Assembly (NCBI GenBank): GCA_020850535.1
Contig: JADZEM010000011.1
Coordinates: 1-38,288, forward strand
Direction of reading: 5' to 3'
Source of the DNA: Chloroflexota bacterium
Lineage (GTDB): Bacteria > Chloroflexota > UBA6077 > JACCZL01
Length of the DNA stretch: 38,288 nucleotides
Shown here piece after piece: positions 16,963 through 25,835 of the stretch. A program made the translations under genes and the position numbers. Numbering within the stretch: the stretch's first letter is position 1; each line of letters opens with the position of its first letter. The notes beneath the pieces are model-generated. The model saw only the letters and a program-made list of their open reading frames with translations, was not told the DNA's origin and did not search any database.

Positions 16963-18360
16963 TCAGGCCCGCCGGGGCCGCTTCGGCTCCTCCGGCGGCG
17001 CGAGGTCGCGTCGGGCCTGCTGGACAGCCTCGCGCATGCGGGACAGCTCGTCCGCGCCAGGCTGCTCCTCGCCGTAGCGCGTGCGGACGTACAGCTCGGT
17101 GACCGTCTCGATAGACGCGGCAGCCACCGGCCGGGCGCGGTTGACCTCGTGCGCCAGCTCGTTCGGCGTAGTGGCCGGCCGACGCTCGAAGCCGGCCCGC
17201 GCCACCGCCGTCAGGAACTCACGATACAGCGCGCGGATCGTGCGCTGCTCGCTCTGCTGGGCCGTCCCATCGAGCACGCCGCCGCCAGCCGCCGACGTCC
17301 GTGCCGCGCTCGGCCTGAACACGTTGCCCGTCAGCACCTCGCCGCGCAGCCAGCGCAAGAACACCTGCCACCAGGTCGCCCAGGAGAACGCCTCGGCGGC
17401 GGACATCGCGGGCGATGGCTCGCGCTGCTTCGGCAAGCTGAAGCCGATGGACCCGATGTTCGTCTTCATCAGCTTCATGACGGCGCGGATCCCGAAGAAG
17501 AGGAACAACGCCAGCGCGAACGTGATCAGCAGCTCGAAGACCCAGAAGAACGGCACGTCGCCGGCCGGCCGCGCCACTGTCGGGGCGGGCGCCGGCCCGA
17601 GCGGCCCGATGGGGCCACTGGGCGGCAACTGCTGTGGCCCCGTCGGGCCGAAGCTCGGGAAGAAGCTGGCGATCCACTGGAACAGTGCCCCGATGCCCAC
17701 CAGGGCCAGGTTCGCGCCGACATGGACCTGATCCATGAACGACGAGAGCACATCCGGCGTGACCAGCACCACCACCACAATGGCCACCAGCACGATCAGC
17801 CCAACCAGCCCGCCGACCAGCACCAGCCAGTCCTGCTCCGGGGCCGACCCTGGGGCGCGCCGCTGGCTGCGCCGCGCCAGCCCCAGCCCGTAGAGGCCGG
17901 CCGCCGCGAACGTGACGGCTGGGAGGAGCCCTGCTCCCGGTGCCGCCCAGATCAGGATCACCAGCATGCCGAGCACGACGATAGTTCCGACCTGCAGCTC
18001 GGACTCCACGAACTCGAGGTCGATCCAGCCATCGGCCAGCGCCCAGCCGCGCCAGGCCAGCAGCAGCCCCGCCACGAACTGGACGTTCCAGCGCATGCCA
18101 GACGGCGTGCCGGCCGCGGTGGCGTTGCCGGCCTCAGCCAGCACGGCCACCACGATGGCGACGGTTGCCCACCAGACGGGATCGAACCAGTTGAGACGAC
18201 GCCATGAGACCGGCGCCAGCTTGCCAAACCCGAACGAGAGCGGCCCCGAGAGCAGGATCAGCCAGGGGGCCGGCCAGGGACTGCCAGCAACGGCCACCCA
18301 GACCCAACCCAGGATCAGCGATGCGATCGAGATCTCCATGATCATCGCGGCGGCGATCAT
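16963..18360 (-). CDS. Membrane protein with C-terminal DUF4129 domain
   Basis: The 465-residue product starts at ATG 18360, which overlaps the stop of the DUF58 gene as ATGA, so translation is coupled. The N-terminal half is a multi-helix membrane region (first helix IMEISIASLILGWVWVAVAG). A Pro/Gly-rich loop (FGPTGPQQLPPSGPIGPLG) and a last helix (FELLITFALALFLFFGI) follow. The cytoplasmic tail (residues ~370-465) has the DUF4129 look: ALYREFLTAVARAGFERRPATTPNELA then TELYVRTRYGEE. In the family this tail follows a transglutaminase-like domain or accompanies one. No transglutaminase core (Cys-His-Asp) is visible here. The function is unknown; a membrane partner for the MoxR/DUF58 pair is inferred. 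Confidence 0.85.
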   Translation of the reverse strand: MIAAAMIMEISIASLILGWVWVAVAGSPWPAPWLILLSGPLSFGFGKLAPVSWRRLNWFDPVWWATVAIVVAVLAEAGNATAAGTPSGMRWNVQFVAGLLLAWRGWALADGWIDLEFVESELQVGTIVVLGMLVILIWAAPGAGLLPAVTFAAAGLYGLGLARRSQRRAPGSAPEQDWLVLVGGLVGLIVLVAIVVVVLVTPDVLSSFMDQVHVGANLALVGIGALFQWIASFFPSFGPTGPQQLPPSGPIGPLGPAPAPTVARPAGDVPFFWVFELLITFALALFLFFGIRAVMKLMKTNIGSIGFSLPKQREPSPAMSAAEAFSWATWWQVFLRWLRGEVLTGNVFRPSAARTSAAGGGVLDGTAQQSEQRTIRALYREFLTAVARAGFERRPATTPNELAHEVNRARPVAAASIETVTELYVRTRYGEEQPGADELSRMREAVQQARRDLAPPEEPKRPRRA

Positions 18361-19604
18361 GCGCGTCGCTCCTCGGCCAGCGCCGCCACGATGTCGCGCT
18401 CCCGCCCCAGGTCGAACCAGGCGTACCCGTCCGGCGGATCGGCCTGCCGCAAGCCGCAGTAGACCAGCGCAACCGGATCGCCACGTCGCCGCACCGACTC
18501 CAGCTCGGCGAGCATCGGCTCCTCGGGCAGCGGCGTGAACACCACGATGGTCGTGCCCGGCGGGTGACGCCCGAGGGTCGACGCGAGCACGTTGTCGATG
18601 GGGCGGCCTTCGGACGGCATCACGACGGCCAGCGATTCGAGGATCAGGCGTAGCTGATCCAGGCCAGCGTTGCCGGGGATGGTGACAGCATCCGCCCCGC
18701 TGATCGCCAGGGAGACCGCCGCGCCGCGCTCGATGGTCACGTTCGCCAGCGAGGCCGCCGCCGACACCGCCCGCTCGAACAGGGCCTCGCGGTAGACCAG
18801 CCACGAGTGATCGAAGCCGCCGGCGTCGAGGTAGATGGCGACCTCGCGCCGCACGGTCCGCTCGAGCACCTTGACCTGGATCGACCCGCGCCGGGCGCTC
18901 GCCTTCCAGTGAATCTGGCGCGGCGAGTCGCCGACGCGGTAGTCGCGCACGCCGATGGGACGGACCGGGTCGGGCATCACGATACTGCTGGCCCGCAGGT
19001 CGCCCACGGCCATGCCGGCCTTCAGCCCGATCTGCTCCAACGGCACGATCCGCGGGAAGACCAGCAGACGGGCGCTGGTCGGCTCCTCGCGGCGGCGTGG
19101 GTAGAGCCGCAGCGGATCGGCGGCCAGCATGCTGATGGCCTCGACTTGGTATGCGCCCCGCTGCCGACAGCGGACGTGGATGCGCCGCTCGACCTTCTGA
19201 AAGGGCAGCAGGGTGACCATGATGTGCAGCGCCCGGCCGTCGCCGCTCAGCACCCCGATGCCCGGCTCGGGCGTCACGTACAGGCCGCGCGGCACCGTGA
19301 AGTCGATCTCCAGCCAGGGGATCGGGATCGGGCCGCGCCCGCTCACCCGCAGCAGCAGCTCGACCTCGTCATCGGGAAAGGCGCGGTCGTCGTCAAACTC
19401 CAGGACGCAGCGCACTGAGCGCAGCGCCAGCGCCGACCAGAGCCGCGTGACGATGGCGAGCGCCAGCAGCAGCGCGGCCATCGCGCTGAGGGGCGCGGAC
19501 TGGTTCCAGACGGCCAGCGCCAACAGCACCAGGGCCAGCGAGATGCCGCGCGCCCCGACCAGCCAGAGCGTATTGCCCGCCGCGTCGCCGTGCAGCTGGA
19601 TCAC
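18357..19604 (-). CDS. DUF58 domain protein
   Basis: The 415-residue product has two N-terminal membrane helices (residues ~18-60). A beta-rich extracytoplasmic-like or domain-linking segment follows, with EVELLLRVSGRGPIPIPWLEID. The DUF58 signature is present: GVRDYRVGDSPRQIHWKASARRG, then VKVLERTVRREVAIYLD, which begins a von Willebrand A-like fold. DUF58 proteins are regularly encoded beside MoxR AAA ATPases and are thought to act with them in protein-complex assembly or envelope function. It is the middle gene of this MoxR-DUF58-DUF4129 operon and overlaps the next gene by 4 bp. Confidence 0.94.
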   Translation of the reverse strand: MIQLHGDAAGNTLWLVGARGISLALVLLALAVWNQSAPLSAMAALLLALAIVTRLWSALALRSVRCVLEFDDDRAFPDDEVELLLRVSGRGPIPIPWLEIDFTVPRGLYVTPEPGIGVLSGDGRALHIMVTLLPFQKVERRIHVRCRQRGAYQVEAISMLAADPLRLYPRRREEPTSARLLVFPRIVPLEQIGLKAGMAVGDLRASSIVMPDPVRPIGVRDYRVGDSPRQIHWKASARRGSIQVKVLERTVRREVAIYLDAGGFDHSWLVYREALFERAVSAAASLANVTIERGAAVSLAISGADAVTIPGNAGLDQLRLILESLAVVMPSEGRPIDNVLASTLGRHPPGTTIVVFTPLPEEPMLAELESVRRRGDPVALVYCGLRQADPPDGYAWFDLGRERDIVAALAEERRA

Positions 19605-19679
19605 GGGCGCGGTCCGTCAGGGAGCAGTGCGAGGCCGGGCTGCTGGCCCGTGCCGTGGAGGGCGCCCATGCTCACGCGT

Positions 19680-20636
19680 CTACTCGACGGGCACCGGCGT
19701 CGCGGAGACGATCTCGTCCAGCACCGACAGCTCGGTGCGGCCACGCAGGCGCGCCTGACTCGTCAGCAGCAGACGGTGGCCGAGGACCGGGCCGGCCAAC
19801 GCCTTGACGTCGTCCGGGACCACGTAGGTGCGGCCACGCACGGCGGCCAGGGCCTGGGCGGCGTGGTACAGCGCCAGCGTGGCGCGGGGGCTGGCCCCGA
19901 GCCGGATGGCCGTGTGCTCGCGGGTGGCGCGAACCAGGGCCACGACGTAGTTGCGGATCGTCGGCTCGACGCGGATATCCCGGACGGCGCGGATCAGCCC
20001 GATCAGCCGCTGGAGGTCCATCACCGGGTGGACCTCGTCGAGCGGCGTGGCCGACGCGAACCGGTCGATCAGCGCCTGCTCGTCGCGCTCGCTGGGGTAG
20101 CCGATCCGCAGGCGCAGCAGGAACCGGTCGAGCTGGGCCTCCGGCAGCGGGAACGTCCCCTCAAGCTCGATAGGGTTCTGGGTCGCGATCACCAGGAACG
20201 GGCTGGGCAGCGGTCGGGTCGCCCCTTCGAGGGTGACCTGCCGCTCCTCCATCGCTTCGAGCAGGGCGGCCTGGGTGCGCGGCGTCGCGCGGTTCAGCTC
20301 GTCCACCAGCACGATGTTGGCGAAGATCGGCCCCTGCTGGAACACGAAGCCGCCGCCCTTCTGGTCGAGGACGTGGACGCCGGTCACGTCGCTGGGTAGC
20401 AGGTCGGGCGTACACTGAATGCGGGCGAACGAGCCACCAATCGAGCGGGCCAGCGAGCGCGCAAGGGTGGTCTTGCCGACGCCCGGCACGTCCTCGACCA
20501 GCAGATGCCCGCCGGCCAGCACGGCGACCAGCGTGTGCTCGACGGCCTCGGCCTTACCGACAACGACCTGAGCGATGCTGCGAAGGATCGGGGCGATCTC
20601 GGCGTCGAGCGCCCGGGGTGCGTTCTGGGAGACCAT
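19680..20636 (-). CDS. MoxR-family AAA+ ATPase
   Basis: The 318-residue chaperone-like ATPase has Walker A GVGKT (residues 52-56 within EDVPGVGKTTLARS) and Walker B VLVDELNRATPRTQAALLEAMEE. Sensor 1 is in FLVIATQNPIELEGTFPLPEAQLDRF. The C-terminal lid has GASPRATLALYHAAQALA. MoxR ATPases use ATP to mature or activate partner complexes, often with DUF58/VWA proteins such as the next gene. The ATG at 20636 is only 6 nt from a TATACT box and lacks a Shine-Dalgarno sequence, so leaderless translation is likely. Confidence 0.96.
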   Translation of the reverse strand: MVSQNAPRALDAEIAPILRSIAQVVVGKAEAVEHTLVAVLAGGHLLVEDVPGVGKTTLARSLARSIGGSFARIQCTPDLLPSDVTGVHVLDQKGGGFVFQQGPIFANIVLVDELNRATPRTQAALLEAMEERQVTLEGATRPLPSPFLVIATQNPIELEGTFPLPEAQLDRFLLRLRIGYPSERDEQALIDRFASATPLDEVHPVMDLQRLIGLIRAVRDIRVEPTIRNYVVALVRATREHTAIRLGASPRATLALYHAAQALAAVRGRTYVVPDDVKALAGPVLGHRLLLTSQARLRGRTELSVLDEIVSATPVPVE

Positions 20637-20642
20637 GCGCGC

Positions 20643-20648
20643 AGTATA
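20643..20648 (-). promoter_or_regulatory. -10 box TATACT just before the MoxR start
   Basis: On the minus strand TATACT is followed by GCGCGC and then the ATG. Transcription would begin at or next to the A of the start codon, giving a leaderless mRNA. The matching -35 region is poor (TGTAGC at 17-nt spacing). Confidence 0.4.
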
Positions 20649-20666
20649 GCGAGGGGCAGGAAAAAG

Positions 20667-21599
20667 CTACACCCGGCTCAGGGCACGCGGGTCCAGCAAG
20701 TCGCGCACCTGATCCCCGAACCGCCCGACGGCCAGCACCACCAGGCTCAGCGCCAGGCCGGGCATCGTCGAGATCCACCACGCCGTATTCAGGTAGGCCC
20801 GGCCATTCGCGATGGTCGCGCCCCAGGACGGCTGGTCGGACGGCGTCCCCAGGCCCAGGAAGCTCAGCGAGGCCTCGGCGATGATGACCAGCCCCACCTC
20901 GACCGTCGCCACGACCACCAGCGGGCCGACGGTGGACGGCACGACGTGCAGGCGAAGCAGCCGCGCGTCGCTGGCCCCCAACGCCTGCGCCGCGTGCACG
21001 AACTCGCGCTCCTTGGTGGTCAGCGTGGCCGCCCGCGCCACCCGTGCGAACGTCACCCAGCGCGTCAGCGAGAGCGTCACGATGACGTTGGTGACGCTCG
21101 GCCCGAGCACGCCAGCGATCAGGATCGCCAGCAGGATCGAGGGAAAGGCCAGCTGGATGTCGGCGATCCGCATGGCGACGGTGTCCACCCAGCCACCGTA
21201 GTAGCCGGCCAGCACCCCGATCACCAGCCCGACGGTACCAGCCACGGCGACCGTGCTCAGCCCGACCAGCAGCGAGATCCGCGCGCCCTGCAGCACCTGC
21301 GCCAGGAGATCCCGCCCCACCTGATCGGTGCCCAGGAGGGCCGTCGAGCCGTCGCGCAGCACCTCCAGCGGCGGCTTCAGACGCTCGCCGGTCCGCACCG
21401 ACACCGAGTCGTACGGCCAGACGACCGGCCCGAGGATGGCGATCAGCAGGAACAGGATCAGCGGCGACGCCCCGATCAGCAGCCGGATCAGGCGGCGTCG
21501 CTGGCGGCGCCGGCCGCGCTCGGCGGCGGCAACGGCCGGCGTGGCGCTGCCCGCTGCGAGCGGCCCGGCGGCGGCGACGGTCGGCGTCTGGTGGCTCAT
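20667..21599 (-). CDS. Oligopeptide/dipeptide-type ABC permease (DppC-like)
   Basis: The 310-residue inner-membrane permease has a charged N-terminus (ERGRRRQRRR), a first helix (LLIGASPLILFLLIAILGPVV), and the lumenal LLGTDQVGRDLLAQVLQGARISL that is standard for DppC/OppC. The EAA loop follows (FVHAAQALGASDARLLRLHVVPS). It ends with the family feature SFLGLGTPSDQPSWGATIANGR. It would form the channel together with the DppB-like protein 13 bp upstream. The substrate is an oligopeptide or another solute handled by this family, such as a nickel complex or sugar; this cannot be decided. No ATPase gene follows. Confidence 0.95.
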   Translation of the reverse strand: MSHQTPTVAAAGPLAAGSATPAVAAAERGRRRQRRRLIRLLIGASPLILFLLIAILGPVVWPYDSVSVRTGERLKPPLEVLRDGSTALLGTDQVGRDLLAQVLQGARISLLVGLSTVAVAGTVGLVIGVLAGYYGGWVDTVAMRIADIQLAFPSILLAILIAGVLGPSVTNVIVTLSLTRWVTFARVARAATLTTKEREFVHAAQALGASDARLLRLHVVPSTVGPLVVVATVEVGLVIIAEASLSFLGLGTPSDQPSWGATIANGRAYLNTAWWISTMPGLALSLVVLAVGRFGDQVRDLLDPRALSRV

Positions 21600-21612
21600 C
21601 AGCTCCCCCAGC

Positions 21613-22533
21613 TCATTGCAAGCGAACTCGGGGATCGAGCGCGCCGTAACTCAGATCAACCAGGAAATTGATCGTCACGAAGATCGCCGTGATGAAGAGA
21701 ATCGCCGCCTGCACCAGCGGATAGTCGCGGTTGGTGATCGCGTCCACCAGCAACAGCCCCACGCCCGGCCACGCGAAGACCGTCTCGGTGATGACGGCCC
21801 CGCCGAGCAAGTGCCCGACCTGCAGACCGACCACCGTGATAACGGGGATCAGCATGTTGCGGATGGCGTGTCGCCACATCACGACCTGGGCGGGGAGGCC
21901 CTTGGCCCGCGCCGTCCGGATGTAATCCTCGTCCAGCACGTCGAGCAGGCCGCTGCGGACCAGCCGCGTCAGCACGCCCACCAGCGGCAGCGCCACGGTG
22001 ATGCTCGGCAGCACCAGATGGGCCGGCGTCTCGTCGCCGGCGCTCGGGAGCAGCCGCAACGAGCGCGCAAATATCAGGATGAACATGATGCCGAGCCAGA
22101 AGCCCGGCACCGACTGCCCCAGCAGCGACACCACCGACACGATAGCATCGAGCGTTCCCCCGGGCCGCAACGCCGCCGCGATGCCGAGCGGGAAACTGAT
22201 CAGGACCGCGATGACGATGGCCGTGAGCGCCAGCCGCCCCGTCGTCGGGAGCCGCTCGGCCACCAGCGACGCGACCGGCTGGGCCAGCCGCAGCGACTCC
22301 CCGAGATCGAAGCGGAGCGTTTGCCCCAGGTAGACGACGTACTGGACCGGCAGCGGCCGGTTCAGCCCGAGCTTGTCGCGCAGGGCGTTGACCTCAGCAG
22401 CGGTAGCATCCGTCCCGAGCATCATCTGAGCAGGATCCCCGGGCACGGCGCGGACGGCCAGAAAGACCACCGTCAGCGCGCCCCACAGCACGAAGACGGA
22501 GAAGATGAGGCGCCTGATGATGTAGGTCGTCAT
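21613..22533 (-). CDS. Oligopeptide/dipeptide-type ABC permease (DppB-like)
   Basis: The 306-residue permease starts YIIRRLIFSVFVLWGALTVVF and has the family-typical early loop (PGDPAQMMLG then LGLNRPLPVQYVVYLGQTLRFDLGES). The EAA loop is DYIRTARAKGLPAQVVMWRHAIRN, and the end is DLSYGALDPRVR. Six transmembrane helices are visible. It pairs with the DppC-like protein. The gene begins 23 bp after the solute-binding protein stop, within the operon LacI, FAD enzyme, binding protein, DppB, DppC. Confidence 0.95.
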   Translation of the reverse strand: MTTYIIRRLIFSVFVLWGALTVVFLAVRAVPGDPAQMMLGTDATAAEVNALRDKLGLNRPLPVQYVVYLGQTLRFDLGESLRLAQPVASLVAERLPTTGRLALTAIVIAVLISFPLGIAAALRPGGTLDAIVSVVSLLGQSVPGFWLGIMFILIFARSLRLLPSAGDETPAHLVLPSITVALPLVGVLTRLVRSGLLDVLDEDYIRTARAKGLPAQVVMWRHAIRNMLIPVITVVGLQVGHLLGGAVITETVFAWPGVGLLLVDAITNRDYPLVQAAILFITAIFVTINFLVDLSYGALDPRVRLQ

Positions 22534-22556
22534 AGCAACCTCACCCCCCGAGCCCG

Positions 22557-24251
22557 CTACTTCTTCGGCATCGTGTTGTAGAACGACAGGAAGGCGCTCG
22601 GCGTCGGGACGAACCCGTCTACTGACTTGCGGTACGCGAACGTCGCCAGCAGGTCGAACGGGAAGATGCCGACCGCGTCATCCCAGATGATCTTGTTAGC
22701 CTGGGCGTACAGATCCTTTCGCTTGTTCTGGTCCGTGGCCGCCGCCGCCTCGTCCAGCAGCTTGTCGAGCGCCTCGTTCTTGTACCCATTGCGGTTCGCC
22801 CGCGAGTGGTACAGCCGCCCGAGCGTGAAGTCGGCGTCGCCGGTGGTGACGGCGTTGGTCTGGAAGTCCATGTCCCAGTTGAGCTTGATCAGGTTGTCGA
22901 GCCAGGTCGCGCGCTCCTGCTCGGCCACCTTGACCTTCACGCCGATGGCGTTCCAGTACGCGATCATCGCCTGCCCAAGCTCGCGGTCCTGCGGGCCGGC
23001 GCCAGCGTACCAGATGAAGCTCGTCTCGAAGCCGTTCGGCTTGCCAGCCTCGGCCAGCAGCGCCTTCGCCTTGGCCGGATCGTAGGCGTACGGCGTCTGC
23101 GGGGCATGCCCGAAGACGGTTGGCGGAATCGGCGCGGTCGCCCGCACGCCGATGCCCGGCAGCAAGTCCTTCACCATCGTGTCGATGTCGAGGGCGTGGA
23201 TCATCGCCTGGCGGACCCGCTTGTCGGTGAACGGCTCGCGGCTGCCGTTCATCCACATGAAGTAGTACTCATGCGACGGCGTGGTCTCGACCTTCAGCTC
23301 GTTGTTCTTCTGGAGGCCGGCCAGCTGATCCGGCGGCACCCGCCAGGTGAAGTCGATCTCGCCGGTCTCCAGCGCCGTCAGCCGAGCGGCGACCTCGGGG
23401 ATGTACTTGAAGACGATGGCCTTGGAGGCCGGCGGGCCGCCCCAGTAGGCATCGTTCGCCTCGAGCCGCAGATCGGCGTCCGCACGCCACGAGACGTACT
23501 TGAACGGGCCGGTGCCAACGGGCTTGGTGAAGAAGCCGTCGGCGTTGACGCTGGCGGCCGGCGCCACGGTCAGCAGGGTGACGCTGGCCGGGATCGTGCC
23601 CACCGGCTGCTTGGTCTTGAGGCGGATCGTCATCGGATCGGGCGCCTCGACCGTCTCGACGTTCGCGAAGAGCGGGGCGACCGGCCCCTTCTGCGCGATG
23701 ATCCGTTCGAGCGACGCCTTCACGTCGGCGGCGGTAAAGTCCGAGCCGTCGTGGAACTTGACGCCCTGGCGCAGCTTGAAGACCCAGGTGGTCGGGTCGG
23801 GGGCTTCCCAGGAGGTCGCCAGCTTCGGCACGAGGCTGCCGGTGGCCGAGTCACGCCCGACCAGCGTGTCAAAGACGTGCTGCATGCAGGTGTGGGTCAC
23901 CCCGTCCACCGACTGCGCGCCCTGTGGATCGAGCGTCGTCAGCTTGGCATGCAGGCCGATCTTCAGCTCGCCCGTGGGGGTGCGGGAGGCCGGCTTCGCG
24001 TCGGAGGCCGGCTTGGTCTCGGGCGGCTTGGCGGCCGGCGGCGCGGCGGCCGTCGTCGGCGCGGCGGCAGCCGCTGGCGCGGCGGGCTTGCTCTCGGCCG
24101 GCTTGGCGGGGGCGGTGGTGGCAGCCGGCGCGGCCGGCTTGGTCTCGGCGGGTTTGGCGGCCGGCTGCTGCTGACCGCAGGCGGCCAGCACGGCAACGCT
24201 GGCCGCGGCCAGCACTGACTGGCTCAGGAATTGGCGGCGATTCACACGCAT
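22557..24251 (-). CDS. Solute-binding lipoprotein, family 5 (DppA/OppA type)
   Basis: The 564-residue extracytoplasmic receptor has a Tat-style lipoprotein signal: NRRQFLSQSVLAAASVAVLA, then C25 as the lipidated cysteine. Residues ~26-90 are a low-complexity Ala/Pro/Lys/Thr linker that would hold the receptor off the membrane. The family 5 domain begins GELKIGLHAKLTTLDPQG. It contains TTWVFKLRQGVKFHDGSDFTAADVK, KPVGTGPFKYVSW and RQAMIHALDIDTMV, all classic for the family. The ATG is preceded by a very strong AGGAGGAGG. The 150-bp gap upstream, after the FAD enzyme gene, may hold its own control. The bound solute cannot be inferred. Confidence 0.97.
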   Translation of the reverse strand: MRVNRRQFLSQSVLAAASVAVLAACGQQQPAAKPAETKPAAPAATTAPAKPAESKPAAPAAAAAPTTAAAPPAAKPPETKPASDAKPASRTPTGELKIGLHAKLTTLDPQGAQSVDGVTHTCMQHVFDTLVGRDSATGSLVPKLATSWEAPDPTTWVFKLRQGVKFHDGSDFTAADVKASLERIIAQKGPVAPLFANVETVEAPDPMTIRLKTKQPVGTIPASVTLLTVAPAASVNADGFFTKPVGTGPFKYVSWRADADLRLEANDAYWGGPPASKAIVFKYIPEVAARLTALETGEIDFTWRVPPDQLAGLQKNNELKVETTPSHEYYFMWMNGSREPFTDKRVRQAMIHALDIDTMVKDLLPGIGVRATAPIPPTVFGHAPQTPYAYDPAKAKALLAEAGKPNGFETSFIWYAGAGPQDRELGQAMIAYWNAIGVKVKVAEQERATWLDNLIKLNWDMDFQTNAVTTGDADFTLGRLYHSRANRNGYKNEALDKLLDEAAAATDQNKRKDLYAQANKIIWDDAVGIFPFDLLATFAYRKSVDGFVPTPSAFLSFYNTMPKK

Positions 24252-24401
24252 GATGTCGTCCTCCTCCTACTCGTCGTCGAGCATTGGGGTCTTCGGGGGG
24301 TCTTCGGGGGTTCCTCGGACTGTCTGCCGATCGGCCGAGGGGCGCCGGAACGCAGATTCCCCAGTTCGGCGCCCTCGCCAGCAACGGTGGAGTATGGGTC
24401 G

Positions 24402-25832
24402 CTAGCGCGGCGACTCGCCGCCGGCCTGCACCCGCCGATTGACGGTGTCGCCCAGGTACGCGCCCTGCTTGACCATGGTCTCCTGGAGCCAGTGAACGGG
24501 GATGTTGCGCGGCTCGACGCCCTCGGCGACGGCCAGCGCAGCGGCAGTCCCGGCCGCCTGCCCCATCGCGAAGGCTGGCGGCATCACGCGGATCGCCCCG
24601 AGCGCTTCATGCGTCGCGGAGACGCAGCGGCCAGCGACCAGCAGCCGGTCGGCCCCCTTCGGCACCAGGCAGCCGTAGGGGATCTGGTAGACGTTGGCGC
24701 AGGTGAACGCCTCTTTGTTCATCGTGCCGCCGGAGCCAGTCGGGCTGTGGATGTCGATGGGGTACCCGCACAAGGCGATCACGTCGTCGAACTCGCGGCC
24801 CGTGGCGAGATCGTCCGCCGTCAGCGTGTACTCGCCCTCGATGCGCCGCGTCTCGCGCACGCCGATCATCGCCGCCGTGTCCAGCAGCATCGCGTTCTCG
24901 AAGCCGGGGCAATACTCCCGGAAGAACTTGATCAGGAACATCACCTGCTTGCGGCCTTCGATCTCGGCCTTCGTCAGATCCTTGACGTTGGTGCCGTCGA
25001 GCTTGTGCAGGCGCGTGGTGTTGACCCGCCAGATGCCCGGGTACGGCGTCCGGTAGACGCCAATCGCCTCGCGCGGGATCGGGAACTCGCCGCGCTCGTG
25101 GGCTGCCTTCACAATCGAGGTGAACGGGCGGTACTCGTTCATCCGGTTGACGTACTCGACGACCTTCTCGTCGTCGACGTTGCCGACGCGGAAGAAGAGG
25201 GTCATCGGCTGGGTCAGGCCGTCGCCCTCGCGGCCCTGGTGGGTCGGCACGCCGGCCCGCACCGCGATGTCGGCGTCCGCCGAGCAGTCCACCGTGATCT
25301 TGGCGCGGATCGCCTCCAGGCCGGACTTGCTGCCGACGACCACGCCCGAGACGCCGCCGTCTTCGACCAGCGTATCCACCACAAAGGTGTGCAGCCGCAG
25401 CTCGACGCCAGCCTCCAGGCACATCTCGGCGGCCACCAGCTTGACGTACTCGGGGTCGAACGGGGTCACCCGGTGGTGGCCGTAGGTGATGAACCCGGCG
25501 TACTCGCTGCCACCCTCGACCTCGCGCGGGTGGATCGCGCCGCCCAGCGCCTCGGCCCGCTCGACCAGCTCTTCAAACACGCCCTTGATCAGCTGGATCT
25601 TGCCGTCCTGGCTGTACGACGTCATGAACGGTCCGACGAGGCCTGCCGTGGCGTTCCCACCCAGGAAACCGAACCGCTCAACCAGGACCGTCTTTGCGCC
25701 GGTGCGCCCGGCCGCCACCGCCGCCGCGATACCGGCCGGACCGCCGCCGACGACCAGCACGTCACATTCGGCGGCTACGGGGATATCCCTGGCGAAGCTG
25801 ATCCGCTCGCCGTTCCGCTCTGCGTCTGACAC
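24402..25832 (-). CDS. FAD-dependent oxidoreductase (FAD_oxidored / succinate-dehydrogenase-flavoprotein-like)
   Basis: The 476-residue enzyme has the Rossmann dinucleotide site CDVLVVGGGPAGIAAAVAAGR (from residue ~24) followed by the acidic ribose-binding VLVERFGFLGGNATAG. A second conserved block lies in the C-terminal part, with GRCVSATHEALGAIRVMP, then FAMGQAAGTAAALA. This layout matches the FAD_oxidored family, which sits in sugar and solute catabolic operons and whose substrates are mostly unknown. It starts at GTG 25832, 3 bp after the LacI stop. The position between regulator and transporter suggests it oxidises the imported compound, or a product of it. Confidence 0.93.
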   Translation of the reverse strand: MSDAERNGERISFARDIPVAAECDVLVVGGGPAGIAAAVAAGRTGAKTVLVERFGFLGGNATAGLVGPFMTSYSQDGKIQLIKGVFEELVERAEALGGAIHPREVEGGSEYAGFITYGHHRVTPFDPEYVKLVAAEMCLEAGVELRLHTFVVDTLVEDGGVSGVVVGSKSGLEAIRAKITVDCSADADIAVRAGVPTHQGREGDGLTQPMTLFFRVGNVDDEKVVEYVNRMNEYRPFTSIVKAAHERGEFPIPREAIGVYRTPYPGIWRVNTTRLHKLDGTNVKDLTKAEIEGRKQVMFLIKFFREYCPGFENAMLLDTAAMIGVRETRRIEGEYTLTADDLATGREFDDVIALCGYPIDIHSPTGSGGTMNKEAFTCANVYQIPYGCLVPKGADRLLVAGRCVSATHEALGAIRVMPPAFAMGQAAGTAAALAVAEGVEPRNIPVHWLQETMVKQGAYLGDTVNRRVQAGGESPR

Positions 25833-25835
25833 GAC

